Of a stretch of 64,000 bases of DNA, positions 8,725 to 18,500 are shown piece after piece. The stretch lies in contig JAABRR010000019.1 in NCBI GenBank assembly GCA_011390785.1, positions 27,463 to 91,462 on the forward strand. Direction: 5' to 3'. The translations under genes were made by a program, and so were the position numbers. Numbering within the stretch: position 1 is the stretch's first letter; each line of letters starts with the position of its first letter. The stretch is from Sphingobacteriia bacterium. Its GTDB lineage: Bacteria; Bacteroidota; Bacteroidia; Bacteroidales; UBA7960. The notes below the pieces were generated by a model. That model saw only the letters and a list, made by a program, of their open reading frames with translations. It did no database searches and had not been told where the DNA came from.

Positions 8725-10920
8725 CTAGTTGCCCATTTCAGACATAAACTTAATGCGCATTAGCCTTATTTCTTCCTCGGTATAATCATCTTCGCCCAAT
8801 TCATCGAGGGCACTGGAATAAGAATCTGTTTCAGCGGTTTTAAAGTAATCAAATATTTCTTCCTGCCGGTCATCGTCCAATACATCATTTATATAATAAT
8901 TGATATCTATTTTGGTACCAGCAGCAACAATACTTTCAATTTCTGTAAGCAACTCATCAAATTCCAATCCTTTGGCAAAAGCAATATCTTCCAAAGGCTT
9001 TTTACGGTCTATATTTTGAATAATATAAACTTTTATTCCTGACTTGTTGACTACCGATTTTACGACCATATCCATTGGCCGTTCGATTTCGTTTTCATCA
9101 ACATAGCTTTTTATCATTTCTACAAAAGGTTTTCCAAATCTCTCAGCTTTACCGGAACCCACCCCTGAAATTTGTTTAAGTTCTTCCAGCTTAACAGGAT
9201 ATTGAATGGCCATATCTTCCAACGATGGATCCTGGAAGATAACAAATGGGGGAAGATTGTTTTTCTTGGCAATTTCCTTTCTAAGATCTTTAAGCATGGC
9301 AAACAACACCTTATCGGTAGCGCTTGTTTTTGCTGTTCCTCCCCTGATCTCTCCGTCAGGACCATCGCCTGGTTTTCTGTCTTTGCTAACCTTTACAGAT
9401 CTTGGATTGTCAAGAAATTCTTTTCCTTTCTTGGTTACTTTCAAAGTGCCATAATTCTCAATATCCTTTTCCAACAGATGGTCTACCAGACTTTGTCTTA
9501 CTATATTCTGCCAGAATTTTTCATCATTTTCAGCGCCTTTTCCAAAAATGTCCAACTGATGATGTTTACAAGATTTTATCGTTCCTGTAGCTTTTCCCAT
9601 GAGTACGTTAATTACATGTTTTATTTTAAAAATTTGCTTTACTGCTAAAACAGTTTCTAACAAAAGGCAAATATATTCTTTTCCTTCAAATTTTTCGCGT
9701 GGTTGTAAACAATTATCGCAAGATCCGCAATTTTCTTCATGATATTCTTCTCCAAAATAGTTAAGAAGCATTTTCCTTCGACAAATAGAAGATTCAGCAT
9801 AAGAAACAGTTTCCATTAGCAACTGCTTACCAATTTCCTGCTCAGAAAGGCTTTTACCTTTGAGAAATTTCTCCAGTTTTTGTATATCATCGTAAGAATA
9901 AAAAGCAATGCAGTTTCCTTCTCCCTCATCGCGACCTGCTCTTCCGGTTTCCTGGTAATATGATTCAAGACTTTTAGGAATATCATAATGTATTACAAAC
10001 CTTACATCAGGCTTATCAATCCCCATCCCAAAGGCTATAGTTGCAACAATTACGTCTATCTCCTCTCTGAGAAATTTATCCTGGGTAGCAACTCTCAGGC
10101 CATTTTCAAGACCAGCATGATATGCCAGGGCGTTGATTCCGTTTACCCGTAAGGTCTCAGCCATTTCCTCAACTTTCTTTCTGCTAAGGCAATAAATTAT
10201 ACCTGATTTTCCTTTATGTTTATTTATGTAACGGATAATTTCTTTGTAAACATCTGGAGTTTTATCTCGCAATTCGTAATACAGATTAGCTCTGTTGAAA
10301 GATGATTTGAACAACCTGGCATGAGTCATATTCAGGTTTTTCATAATATCCTGCTGCACTTTAGGGGTGGCTGTTGCTGTAAGTGCTATTATCGGTATTT
10401 GGGTTTTAAAAGCATCAATAATAGACCTTATACGGCGGTACTCAGGCCTGAAATCGTGCCCCCATTCAGAAATACAATGAGCTTCATCAATGGCAACAAA
10501 TGATATATCGATAGTTTTAAAAAACTCTATATTCTCTTCCTTGGTAAGAGATTCAGGGGCAACATAAAGCAATTTTGTAAGTCCGTTTATAAGGTCCCTT
10601 TTAACCTGAATTACTTCAGGTTTGCTTAAAGAAGAATTTAGTACATGCGCTATACTATCATAAGTAGCAAAATTCCTGATAGCATCAACCTGGTTTTTCA
10701 TAAGAGCAATCAATGGAGAAACAATAATTGCTGTGCCACGGCTAATAAGAGCTGGTAATTGATAACACATTGATTTACCACCACCGGTAGGCATAATAAC
10801 AAATGAATCATTTCCAGCCAACAAATTATGGATTATTGCTTCCTGATCCCCCTTAAATTTATCGTAACCAAAAATTTGTTTTAACAACCCTTTTAGGGAA
10901 ATATCACTTTGGACATCCAT
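8725..10920 (-). CDS. recQ: ATP-dependent DNA helicase RecQ
   Basis: This 731-residue superfamily 2 helicase unwinds DNA in recombination and fork repair. It shows Walker A MPTGGGKSMCYQLP, the DEAH box at Asp145-His148 (FVAIDEAHCISEWGHDFRP) and the motif VI region YYQETGRAGRDEG. The zinc-binding RQC part follows, with Cys residues in CRRKMLLNYF and CGSCDNC. An HRDC domain is seen at about residues 535-610 (PPFVIFQDPSLEDMA...LKQISGVGSGKAERFG). A further 100-residue acidic C-terminal tail is present, which Bacteroidota RecQ proteins commonly carry. It is divergent from the kdsD gene. Confidence 0.97.
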   Translation of the reverse strand: MDVQSDISLKGLLKQIFGYDKFKGDQEAIIHNLLAGNDSFVIMPTGGGKSMCYQLPALISRGTAIIVSPLIALMKNQVDAIRNFATYDSIAHVLNSSLSKPEVIQVKRDLINGLTKLLYVAPESLTKEENIEFFKTIDISFVAIDEAHCISEWGHDFRPEYRRIRSIIDAFKTQIPIIALTATATPKVQQDIMKNLNMTHARLFKSSFNRANLYYELRDKTPDVYKEIIRYINKHKGKSGIIYCLSRKKVEEMAETLRVNGINALAYHAGLENGLRVATQDKFLREEIDVIVATIAFGMGIDKPDVRFVIHYDIPKSLESYYQETGRAGRDEGEGNCIAFYSYDDIQKLEKFLKGKSLSEQEIGKQLLMETVSYAESSICRRKMLLNYFGEEYHEENCGSCDNCLQPREKFEGKEYICLLLETVLAVKQIFKIKHVINVLMGKATGTIKSCKHHQLDIFGKGAENDEKFWQNIVRQSLVDHLLEKDIENYGTLKVTKKGKEFLDNPRSVKVSKDRKPGDGPDGEIRGGTAKTSATDKVLFAMLKDLRKEIAKKNNLPPFVIFQDPSLEDMAIQYPVKLEELKQISGVGSGKAERFGKPFVEMIKSYVDENEIERPMDMVVKSVVNKSGIKVYIIQNIDRKKPLEDIAFAKGLEFDELLTEIESIVAAGTKIDINYYINDVLDDDRQEEIFDYFKTAETDSYSSALDELGEDDYTEEEIRLMRIKFMSEMGN

Positions 10921-11063
10921 GAACTAAATTAAATTTTTCTTTAAGAAACTCATCATTTGTCTTGAAATTGTTTTACATTAAAAAAAAAATTTTTAAGAAA
11001 AACCCATAGAAAGTTATGGAAAACTATTCTGTTTTTTTCCAAAACCCGCAAGCAAAAAATAAG

Positions 11064-11071
11064 TAGGTTTG
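11064..11071 (+). promoter_or_regulatory. Candidate -7 element upstream of kdsD
   Basis: TAGGTTTG matches the Bacteroidota -7 consensus TAnnTTTG, 62 bp before the kdsD start. No TTG -33 box is present 19-21 bp upstream, so support is partial. Confidence 0.3.
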
Positions 11072-11133
11072 TAAGGTAAATTTACAATTTAATAATATCC
11101 AAGCAAAAAATATTTTATCATTATACTATAAAA

Positions 11134-12102
11134 ATGCTGAAAACGAAAAATGAGATAAAGAAAATGGCACTGGAAACAATCCAGATTGAGTCTGAAGCCA
11201 TAGAGAATCTAAAGAATTATATTAATGATGATTTTGCTCTTGTGATTGAAAAAATTATCACCAGTAATGGAAGGGTTGTAGTAACAGGAATTGGGAAAAG
11301 TGCCATTATAGCATCAAAAATAGTTGCAACGTTAAATTCTACCGGCACCCCGGCTATTTTTATGCATGCTGCTGATGCCATACACGGCGATCTGGGCATC
11401 CTTCAGAAAGAAGACATTACCATATGCCTTAGCAATAGCGGCAGTTCGCCGGAGATTAAAGTTTTAACACCCATGCTAAAAGCTTTGGGCAATTGTTTGA
11501 TCGCTATGGTTGGCAATACAAATTCATACCTTGCTTCACAGGCTGATTATATTATAAACACAACTGTAGAAAAAGAAGCCAGTCCGGGAAATCCCGCACC
11601 CACCAGTTCAACCACAGCACAATTGGTTATGGGAGATGCTATGGCCATCACACTTTTACAGTGCAGGGGTTTCTCTACGCAGGATTTTGCAAAATATCAT
11701 CCCGGCGGAGCATTGGGAAAGCAACTTTACCTTAAAGTCGAAGACCTTTACAAACAAAACGAAGTACCTTCTGTTTCTGTTACAGCAAATTTGAGAGAAG
11801 TAATTCTTGAAATCAGCAGTAAAAGATTGGGAGCTACGGCAGTTTTAAATAATGAAAAACTAGCGGGTATCATTACTGATGGTGACCTTAGACGAATGCT
11901 TCAAAACCAGGAAAACTATGAAAACCTTACAGCAGAAAAAATAATGAGTCCCACACCTAAAACAATCCAGAAAGATACCCTCGCTGTTGATGCATTACAA
12001 ATTATGAGAAGCAACAGCATTACCCAACTATTGGTTTTGGATGGAGAAAAGTATAAAGGAATAATTCATTTACACGATATTTTAAAAGAAGGGATAATAT
12101 AA
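11134..12102 (+). CDS. kdsD: D-arabinose-5-phosphate isomerase (KpsF/GutQ family)
   Basis: This enzyme interconverts ribulose-5-phosphate and arabinose-5-phosphate, the first step to Kdo for lipopolysaccharide. It is 322 residues: an N-terminal SIS sugar-isomerase domain (about 35-165, with VVTGIGKSAIIASKI, HGDLGIL and LSNSGSSPEI) and two CBS domains (about 205-322). The SIS motif residues and the KYHPGGALGKQL linker are characteristic of KdsD/KpsF. The downstream lptB gene supports an LPS context. The stop overlaps the start of the next gene (TAATG), so the two are translationally coupled. Confidence 0.95.
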   Translation: MLKTKNEIKKMALETIQIESEAIENLKNYINDDFALVIEKIITSNGRVVVTGIGKSAIIASKIVATLNSTGTPAIFMHAADAIHGDLGILQKEDITICLSNSGSSPEIKVLTPMLKALGNCLIAMVGNTNSYLASQADYIINTTVEKEASPGNPAPTSSTTAQLVMGDAMAITLLQCRGFSTQDFAKYHPGGALGKQLYLKVEDLYKQNEVPSVSVTANLREVILEISSKRLGATAVLNNEKLAGIITDGDLRRMLQNQENYENLTAEKIMSPTPKTIQKDTLAVDALQIMRSNSITQLLVLDGEKYKGIIHLHDILKEGII

Positions 12103-12452
12103 TGAGCAATGCTAAAAACAAATTTGATGAATACAGGCAGAAAATGAACGAAAAAATCATGGATGCCGATAATCTGGTCATAAAAAGGCTTTTTAATCTT
12201 GACACAAAAACTTACACAGATGGTGCACTCAATGCTAAAGTAAAGGAAATGATAGGTCTTTCGGCATCTATGGTTTTAAGATGCGACGATTGTGTTAAAT
12301 ACCATTTGGGGAAATGCTTTGAATTAGGTGTAACCAAAGATGAAGTGTTTGAAGTATTTGCTATTTCCAATATTGTTGGTGGTACTATTGTAATTCCCCA
12401 TTTAAGAAGAGCTGTAGAATATTGGGATGAACTCCAAAATAATACCAAATAA
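12102..12452 (+). CDS. Carboxymuconolactone decarboxylase / AhpD-like protein
   Basis: This small (116 residues) all-helical protein has the AhpD-type motif CDDCVKYH at about residues 60-67: two redox Cys as CxxC plus the downstream His. Members act as alkylhydroperoxidases or as thiol-disulfide partners, and many are uncharacterised. The start ATG shares one base with the kdsD stop, so it belongs to the same transcript. Why it is embedded between two LPS genes is not apparent. The family call is good and the function is open. Confidence 0.85.
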   Translation: MSNAKNKFDEYRQKMNEKIMDADNLVIKRLFNLDTKTYTDGALNAKVKEMIGLSASMVLRCDDCVKYHLGKCFELGVTKDEVFEVFAISNIVGGTIVIPHLRRAVEYWDELQNNTK

Positions 12453-12474
12453 ACTGAGTTATCCTTTTAATGTA

Positions 12475-12482
12475 TAATTTTG
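12475..12482 (+). promoter_or_regulatory. Candidate -7 element upstream of lptB
   Basis: TAATTTTG fits TAnnTTTG. A transcript starting about 7 bp downstream would begin near 12489, after an in-frame TTG at 12480. This supports an ATG start for lptB rather than that TTG. No -33 TTG is visible at the proper distance. Confidence 0.35.
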
Positions 12483-12530
12483 TCGTTCTGGTTTTCAAGA
12501 AATCAACTAATGACTAAAAAAGATGAGTGC

Positions 12531-13256
12531 ATGAGGCTGTACACAGAAAATCTTGTGAAGAAATATAAAAAAAGAACGGTTGTAGACAGAGTCTCTGTTG
12601 AAGTAAGCCAGGGCGAAATTGTGGGTTTACTAGGTCCCAACGGCGCAGGAAAAACGACTACCTTTTATATGATTGTAGGATTGATAAAACCCAATGTAGG
12701 AAGGATATTTCTTGATAAGGAAGAAATAACCGGAGAACCCATGTTTAAAAGAGCTCAAAAGGGAATTGGATATCTGGCACAGGAAGCCAGTGTATTCAGA
12801 ACATTAAGCGTTGAAGATAATATTAAGGCTGTTTTAGAATTTACAAAAAAAACAAAAGAGCAACAACAGGAAAAACTGGAAACACTTCTGGATGAATTTG
12901 GACTTCAACACATCAGAAAAAGTAAGGGTGTCACATTGTCGGGAGGTGAAAGAAGAAGAACTGAGATTGCCAGATCATTGGCTGTTGACCCTAATTTTAT
13001 TTTGCTCGATGAACCTTTTGCAGGGGTTGATCCCATTGCCGTTGAGGATATTCAAACAATTGTAAGTAAATTAAAGGAAAAAAACATTGGTGTACTGATT
13101 ACTGACCACAATGTACACGAAACACTAAATATAACAGACAGAGCCTATCTATTATTTGAAGGGGGTATATTGAAGGCAGGATCAGCAGAAGATCTCGCAA
13201 ATGATGAACAGGTGAGAAAAGTTTATTTAGGAGAGAACTTCGAACTCAGAAGGTAG
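12531..13256 (+). CDS. lptB: LPS export ABC transporter ATP-binding protein LptB
   Basis: This ATPase powers the LptFGC machine, which extracts lipopolysaccharide from the inner membrane. From ATG 12531 it has 241 residues and starts [19 protein letters not shown], the usual LptB start. It shows Walker [11 protein letters not shown]-loop (YLAQEASVF), signature LSGGERRR, Walker [14 protein letters not shown] and the H-loop ITDHNVHET. An alternative ATG lies at 12510, and a TTG at 12480 falls inside the candidate -7 box and is unlikely. The upstream kdsD gene gives a shared LPS theme. Confidence 0.95.
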   Translation: MRLYTENLVKKYKKRTVVDRVSVEVSQGEIVGLLGPNGAGKTTTFYMIVGLIKPNVGRIFLDKEEITGEPMFKRAQKGIGYLAQEASVFRTLSVEDNIKAVLEFTKKTKEQQQEKLETLLDEFGLQHIRKSKGVTLSGGERRRTEIARSLAVDPNFILLDEPFAGVDPIAVEDIQTIVSKLKEKNIGVLITDHNVHETLNITDRAYLLFEGGILKAGSAEDLANDEQVRKVYLGENFELRR

Positions 13257-13275
13257 TTTAAGATAAAACTTTTAT

Positions 13276-13300
13276 CGATTTTACCCTGAAAATCGTTTTA
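13276..13300 (+). terminator. Possible weak terminator of lptB
   Basis: CGATTTT (13276-13282) pairs with AAAATCG (13289-13295) around an ACCCTG loop and is followed by TTTTA. The 7-bp AT-rich stem is weak. Its position, 20 bp after the lptB stop, favours it. Confidence 0.35.
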
Positions 13301-13380
13301 TGTTAATTGGCTTTACCTGGCTTCAGTTCGGGCTTTGCTAATAATTTATGGCGTAAATACCTGTATCTCGTATAATCTTA

Positions 13381-13863
13381 TCATATCTCTTTATAAAGTA
13401 AAACAACGGCGTAAGCAGAAACTCCCTGCCCGGTTCCTACAAATCCAAGTTTCTCAGTAGTAGTAGCCTTTATGGTAATATCTGTTACTGAAGTTCCGGC
13501 AATTTCAGCTAATAATGAGCGCATTTGATCAATATAGCCTCCAATCTTTGGTTTTTGAAGTGCCACCGTGGCATCAATATTGCCCAATTCATAACCGTGC
13601 TCTTTTATGAGATTAAATGATTTCTTCAATAATATTTTACTGTCAATTCCTTTTAAACCGGGGTCTGTGTCAGGAAAATGAAACCCGATATCTCTCAGAC
13701 CAGCAGCACCCAGAAGAGCATCTATTATTGCATGAATTAAAACATCACCATCAGAGTGGCCGACGCTCCCTTTATCAAAGGGAATATCCACACCCCCAAT
13801 CATAAGTTTGTAACCAGTATCTAATTGATGAACATCGTAACCGAATCCAACCTTTACCTTCAT
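13381..13863 (-). CDS. ispF: 2-C-methyl-D-erythritol 2,4-cyclodiphosphate synthase
   Basis: This is a 160-residue enzyme of the MEP isoprenoid pathway. It makes the cyclic diphosphate from CDP-methylerythritol phosphate. The metal-binding Asp10 and His12 are in GFGYDVHQL and the third ligand is in GHSDGDVLIHA. The substrate loop FPDTDPGLKGIDS and the ATTTEKLGFVGTGQG segment are intact. It follows porV by 74 bp on the same strand, so co-transcription is possible although the functions are unrelated. Confidence 0.97.
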   Translation of the reverse strand: MKVKVGFGYDVHQLDTGYKLMIGGVDIPFDKGSVGHSDGDVLIHAIIDALLGAAGLRDIGFHFPDTDPGLKGIDSKILLKKSFNLIKEHGYELGNIDATVALQKPKIGGYIDQMRSLLAEIAGTSVTDITIKATTTEKLGFVGTGQGVSAYAVVLLYKEI

Positions 13864-13937
13864 TTATAAAAAGTATTACCAACCAGACACCCAAAAAGGG
13901 GTTTCAAATAAACAAAATTATTGAAGAGAAAGTGGTT

Positions 13938-15155
13938 TTATTGTGCTGCAAGGGCGTCAAAATCGAATGTCAGGGAAAACCGAAGAACATTTTCAAGCGG
14001 ACTTCTTTGCATTACGGGAATTATATAGGAAAAATCTAGCCCAAATACATTGTACTTCAACCCTAAACCGAGGGTAAAAAACTTACGATTACCTTTGGTT
14101 TGATGTTCATGAAAATACCCGCCCCTAATGGCAAACTGATTATCGTACCAATATTCAATACCGGTTGATAAGGTAAATTCGTTAAGTTCTTCACTAAATC
14201 CATTGGGAGCATCAGAGAATGATCCAAAAATACCAGCAACTACGGGCCTGTTAGGATCTTTCCCACTCAAAATGCGATAATTACCGTCATCATCAATAAG
14301 TGGGGCATTGCTTATAGAGTCTCTTGCATAAATTGGAGGAGTAGGTACAAGTAATTTATTTACATCAATACTGAACGCCATTGTATTATATTCGTCAAGT
14401 TGCAGGGTAAGAGTAGGGCCAAAACGAAGATTAATAGGAATAAAATTTGAATTGATATCGTCGGAGTAAGAAATCTTTCCACCAATATTAGAAATATTGA
14501 ACCCTGCAGCAAATGAAGCAGGAGTTCTTCTCCAGTCCAATTCCCTTTCATAGTAGGCTGAAACATCTGCGGCAAGGGTCCTTCCAGGCCGGGTAGGAGT
14601 TGTACCCACATTTTGTCCCTGGGTAAGGTTTGAATTGATATATCGTATGGCAATACCCCCTGAAATATTTTCGCCAAGTTTTCTGGCATATGCCACATCT
14701 AAAGCAAATTCACTGGGTCTGTAAGTACCCTGCGACGTACCTGCTTCATCAGTAAACTGGATTTCGCCGAGAGAGAAAAAAACCAAAGATGCAGCCACAG
14801 TTTGCATTTCATCAATTCTTTTAAAACCACTCAAATAGGAAAGATTAATATCATTAACCAAAGTTCTCAACCATGGTGTATAGTTAAGAGCCATACCCAT
14901 ATCTTTGTCTATAAAAGCAAATTTAGCCGGATTCCAGTGAAGCGAATTTGCATCTGGAGAAGTTGATACTCCAATATCACCCATTGCACCCGAACGGGCA
15001 TCAGGAGCTATCATAAGAAAAGGTACTGCCGTAGTTATTGTATTTACCTGCTGGCCCAATACATCACCATAGTCCTGTGAATAAACCTTTACATTTAAAA
15101 GCATAACTACTGTGAGAGACAATCCTGCCAAACTCTTTAAAATCAATTTTATCAT
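13938..15155 (-). CDS. porV: Type IX secretion outer-membrane protein PorV (LptO)
   Basis: PorV is an outer-membrane beta barrel that picks up cargo from the SprA translocon and presents it to the PorU sortase. The 405-residue protein has a signal peptide (residues 1 to about 26, KSLAGLSLTVVMLLNVKVYSQD). The family signature AVPFLMIAPDARSGAMGDIGVSTSPDANSLHWNPAKFAF is split across residues 45-83. Alternating amphipathic strands follow and the chain ends ENVLRFSLTFDFDALAAQ. It lies downstream of porU on the same strand after a 386-bp gap, the neighbourhood found in many gliding or T9SS-positive Bacteroidota. Confidence 0.94.
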   Translation of the reverse strand: MIKLILKSLAGLSLTVVMLLNVKVYSQDYGDVLGQQVNTITTAVPFLMIAPDARSGAMGDIGVSTSPDANSLHWNPAKFAFIDKDMGMALNYTPWLRTLVNDINLSYLSGFKRIDEMQTVAASLVFFSLGEIQFTDEAGTSQGTYRPSEFALDVAYARKLGENISGGIAIRYINSNLTQGQNVGTTPTRPGRTLAADVSAYYERELDWRRTPASFAAGFNISNIGGKISYSDDINSNFIPINLRFGPTLTLQLDEYNTMAFSIDVNKLLVPTPPIYARDSISNAPLIDDDGNYRILSGKDPNRPVVAGIFGSFSDAPNGFSEELNEFTLSTGIEYWYDNQFAIRGGYFHEHQTKGNRKFFTLGLGLKYNVFGLDFSYIIPVMQRSPLENVLRFSLTFDFDALAAQ

Positions 15156-15541
15156 TGTTATTTGAAGTTTTATAATCTGTTCTATAAGAAACTGTCGGAT
15201 TTTTTAAGTTTTAATTTATACCCACCTGATTTTGAACCGCAAACCTACAGCTTTTTTTACAATTACGATCAAAAAAAATTAAGCAGATCAGATTTTTAAA
15301 TCCTTTAAAACATTGTTTACAATTAGATTAAGCTTTTTGTTTAAACATTTTTATTAACAAATAAAATACCCAAAGCCGTTTAAAAAACTTTTATCGAAAG
15401 CTGGTAATATTCCTAAACGCTCTTTTAACAGGGTTATTGCATCAACAGCATTCTTGCCATTTTATAGAGTTATTAATAATGTAACAAGAAATATTATACT
15501 CAATTACTACAATAAAACAGGCAAAATCCCGGATATTCAAT
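15156..15541. other. 386-bp gap between porU and porV
   Basis: The gap is AT-rich and carries no open frame or RNA gene that I recognise. It is long enough to hold a separate porV promoter on the minus strand. I see no clean TAnnTTTG box or strong terminator hairpin. Confidence 0.4.
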
Positions 15542-18500
15542 TTATCTTAATATAAGTAGTTTTTCTGTTTTCTGAACCTGCTCACCATCTGCTGTGCTCA
15601 CTCTTGCTCTAAACATGTAGATCCCATTATCAAGCAATGTTCCTCCATCATCTCTACCATCCCATTCAATTGGTGGCACGTTAAAACCTGAAGCATAAAC
15701 ATTTTCATCAATTGATTTAACCAGCTGTCCATTCATACTATAAATCTCTATGGCAATGCGCAATTCGGTTGCCGGCTTATTATGCCCTATTGAAAACCGG
15801 GTATATTCAGCAAATGGATTGGGAACATTGAGCAATTCGGTAAGCTCTAATCCAATTCCGGACGTTACAACAAATTCTATATTTTCGCTATTAACGTTAT
15901 TATGAACATCCCAGGCCCTTAAAGTAAGATTATAAACTCCCTTTTCTAAATTAAAAAAGGGAAACACAACCCTTCCTGACTGATAAGAATCAATGTCAGA
16001 CTGATAATAATTATTTACTAAAAATGGATTAGAAAGATCATTATTAAGAAAAACGACAATATCATGCCCTATCTGGCCTGTTGTATTTATACCAGATTCA
16101 TCAGCAAGAAAAGCAAGTAAAACCGGACTGGGTCCGGTTTTATCACCTGAGATAAAATCGTGGTTATCCATAAAGAGTGATATATTCGGGCCAGAAGAAT
16201 CCGGAGAATACTCAGAAGATGTACCCGTAACAACTATATTATCGTAATACCCACAACCATCGTGCAAATGCCCATCATCAAAATAATAACTAATCTTGGC
16301 ATTTCCCGAGTTATAGCTAATATCCCGTGGAACAATAAATGAAAACTCAAAAACGCCATTTTCAACCGACGCAGCTCCGCGGTAAATAATGCGGTTCTGC
16401 ATACTAAACTCTTGTTGTGAACTTCTCGAATCATTGGCAAGGGTTGAAAAAACTGTCTTTTTATCATAAACAGTAGGATAAATCACACCATTATAATCTG
16501 CTGCAAATAATCCTTCGGGTGTATATATTTCACCTTTAATTGTAACATGTTCAAGGGCTTTTATAGTATCGGGAACACTGGTAGTTACTGCATTATATTT
16601 AGGATAAGCCATTTGCATGGAAGGGTCTCCCAAAAGGACAAAATTTTTAAGGGTGGTAGCTGAACTACTTTCTACCTTAGATATCCTGATCAAATCACCC
16701 AGTCGGGGCATTTCTCCATTTTCCATGGGTTTAAATGCATTTTGCATAAATGCATCGTTAAGCGTGAAATTACTATGTGAATAGGCAAGGCGTGTAGTTG
16801 TAAATAATGCCGCTGCTCCTCCATCGGGTTTAAGAAATATTCTTACCCCTGCAGATAACTCGTTGGCATCGGGTTGATCAAAACTACTAAATTCGCATGT
16901 AGCAGTCATAAATACCGGAAGATTGTAATAATTTCCCCAGGACAGAATGTCGTCAAAAGTGAGAATTCTTTCATGCGCCAAACCGAGAGTACCACCATGG
17001 CCAATGTAATTAATCAGCAAGGCTCCCTGATTTACTTTATTATTAATAGCTGTATTAACATCAGGATATCTTGATCCGCCTGCAAGAATGGTTTGTTCAT
17101 AAGCATCAAGGTATATTTTTTCCACATTAAAAACAGGATGTTCGTTGGCCATAAGAGAGGCTATCTGCTCAGACTGATTAAAATGAACATTTGAGTCTTC
17201 ATCATCTGCTATAAGGGTAATAATATTTCTCCAATCAGCATAATTAGGAATAACCCCAGCAAAACGGGGATCATCACTTCCTGGCACCAAACCATCAATC
17301 CGCTGGTTGTATCGCAACAATTTATCAACCACAAACCTGGCTTCGTCAACTGACCTTACTGGTAAACGACCAATCCCAAGATCAATGGCTCCCTGAACAT
17401 CCAACCCCTCACTATGGTCGAGTAACCCAAAAAAGTCATCAGAGATATAACTGGATGCCGGACTCAATGATTGCTGAGTTTGGAAGGTAGGAATCAGATT
17501 TCCTCCATAACCTAATAAATCTTTATTATCATAAGTTCCGTTACCAAACAACAATAGATATTTGGGATAATCGCCTGTTTCAGATGCCTGATCGTAAAAC
17601 ATTTTCATAAAATTTCTGATAGCTGCAATATCAGGAGTCCCGGAAGAAAATTCATTATATATCTGTTGCGGAGAGACCAGGCTCACACTTAAATTATCAA
17701 AATTACGTCTGAATTCAGCCAATCGTTCTGCTTGTGCTTTAAAAATATCCGGTACTACAATGATTAGATCATGAACTGACATTCCATGCAAATTCTGATT
17801 TGGGACACTGCCGGCAAGACGCGGTTTAAGGAAATCAGCATTCGTGAAAACAACAAATTCTCTATGTTTATCTGTAGCAACAATAAAGGAACCACTGGCC
17901 CCGTTGGTTTGAAATTGTTGAATAGTAACATTCTCAGGCACAGTAACATCCCAAACAATATGATTTGAGCTTATTCCATCCAAGTCAAACTTTGTTTTAT
18001 GATTTGTTCCGGTTACAGATGGATTCCGGAAAAACATCTGATTACCAGTCATTATTAGATTTCTTCGGGCATTTACAGTAATAAAATTTAACCACCCCTG
18101 AGCTCCTGAGGCAGTTCGGTTGTAGGATAAAGCTACCTGAATATTTTCACCCTGAGGCAAAACTGTTATTGACCCAACGGTATGTCGGGCAAATATCCCT
18201 GTTGAATTGGCAATATTGACCCCGGCAATGGTAAGATTATTAGATTGTTCTAAAGCCTGCAAATTAAAAGAACTGGTAACAGAAGATCTAGATGCAACAT
18301 AAGCATTGATATGAACAGGTTCCTGCCTGATATTCGCGAAGGAGAACTCAAAACTCCTGTTTAGAGTTACATCAAACAATTCTCCAAACCATGTTTTTCC
18401 GCTACCCAATAAATTAACCAGGTCCCTTTCATGATGCTGATAATCATAAAAAGAACCAACAGTATGTGTGGGATTTTCAGTCAGGCTGTTTCTCATTTCA

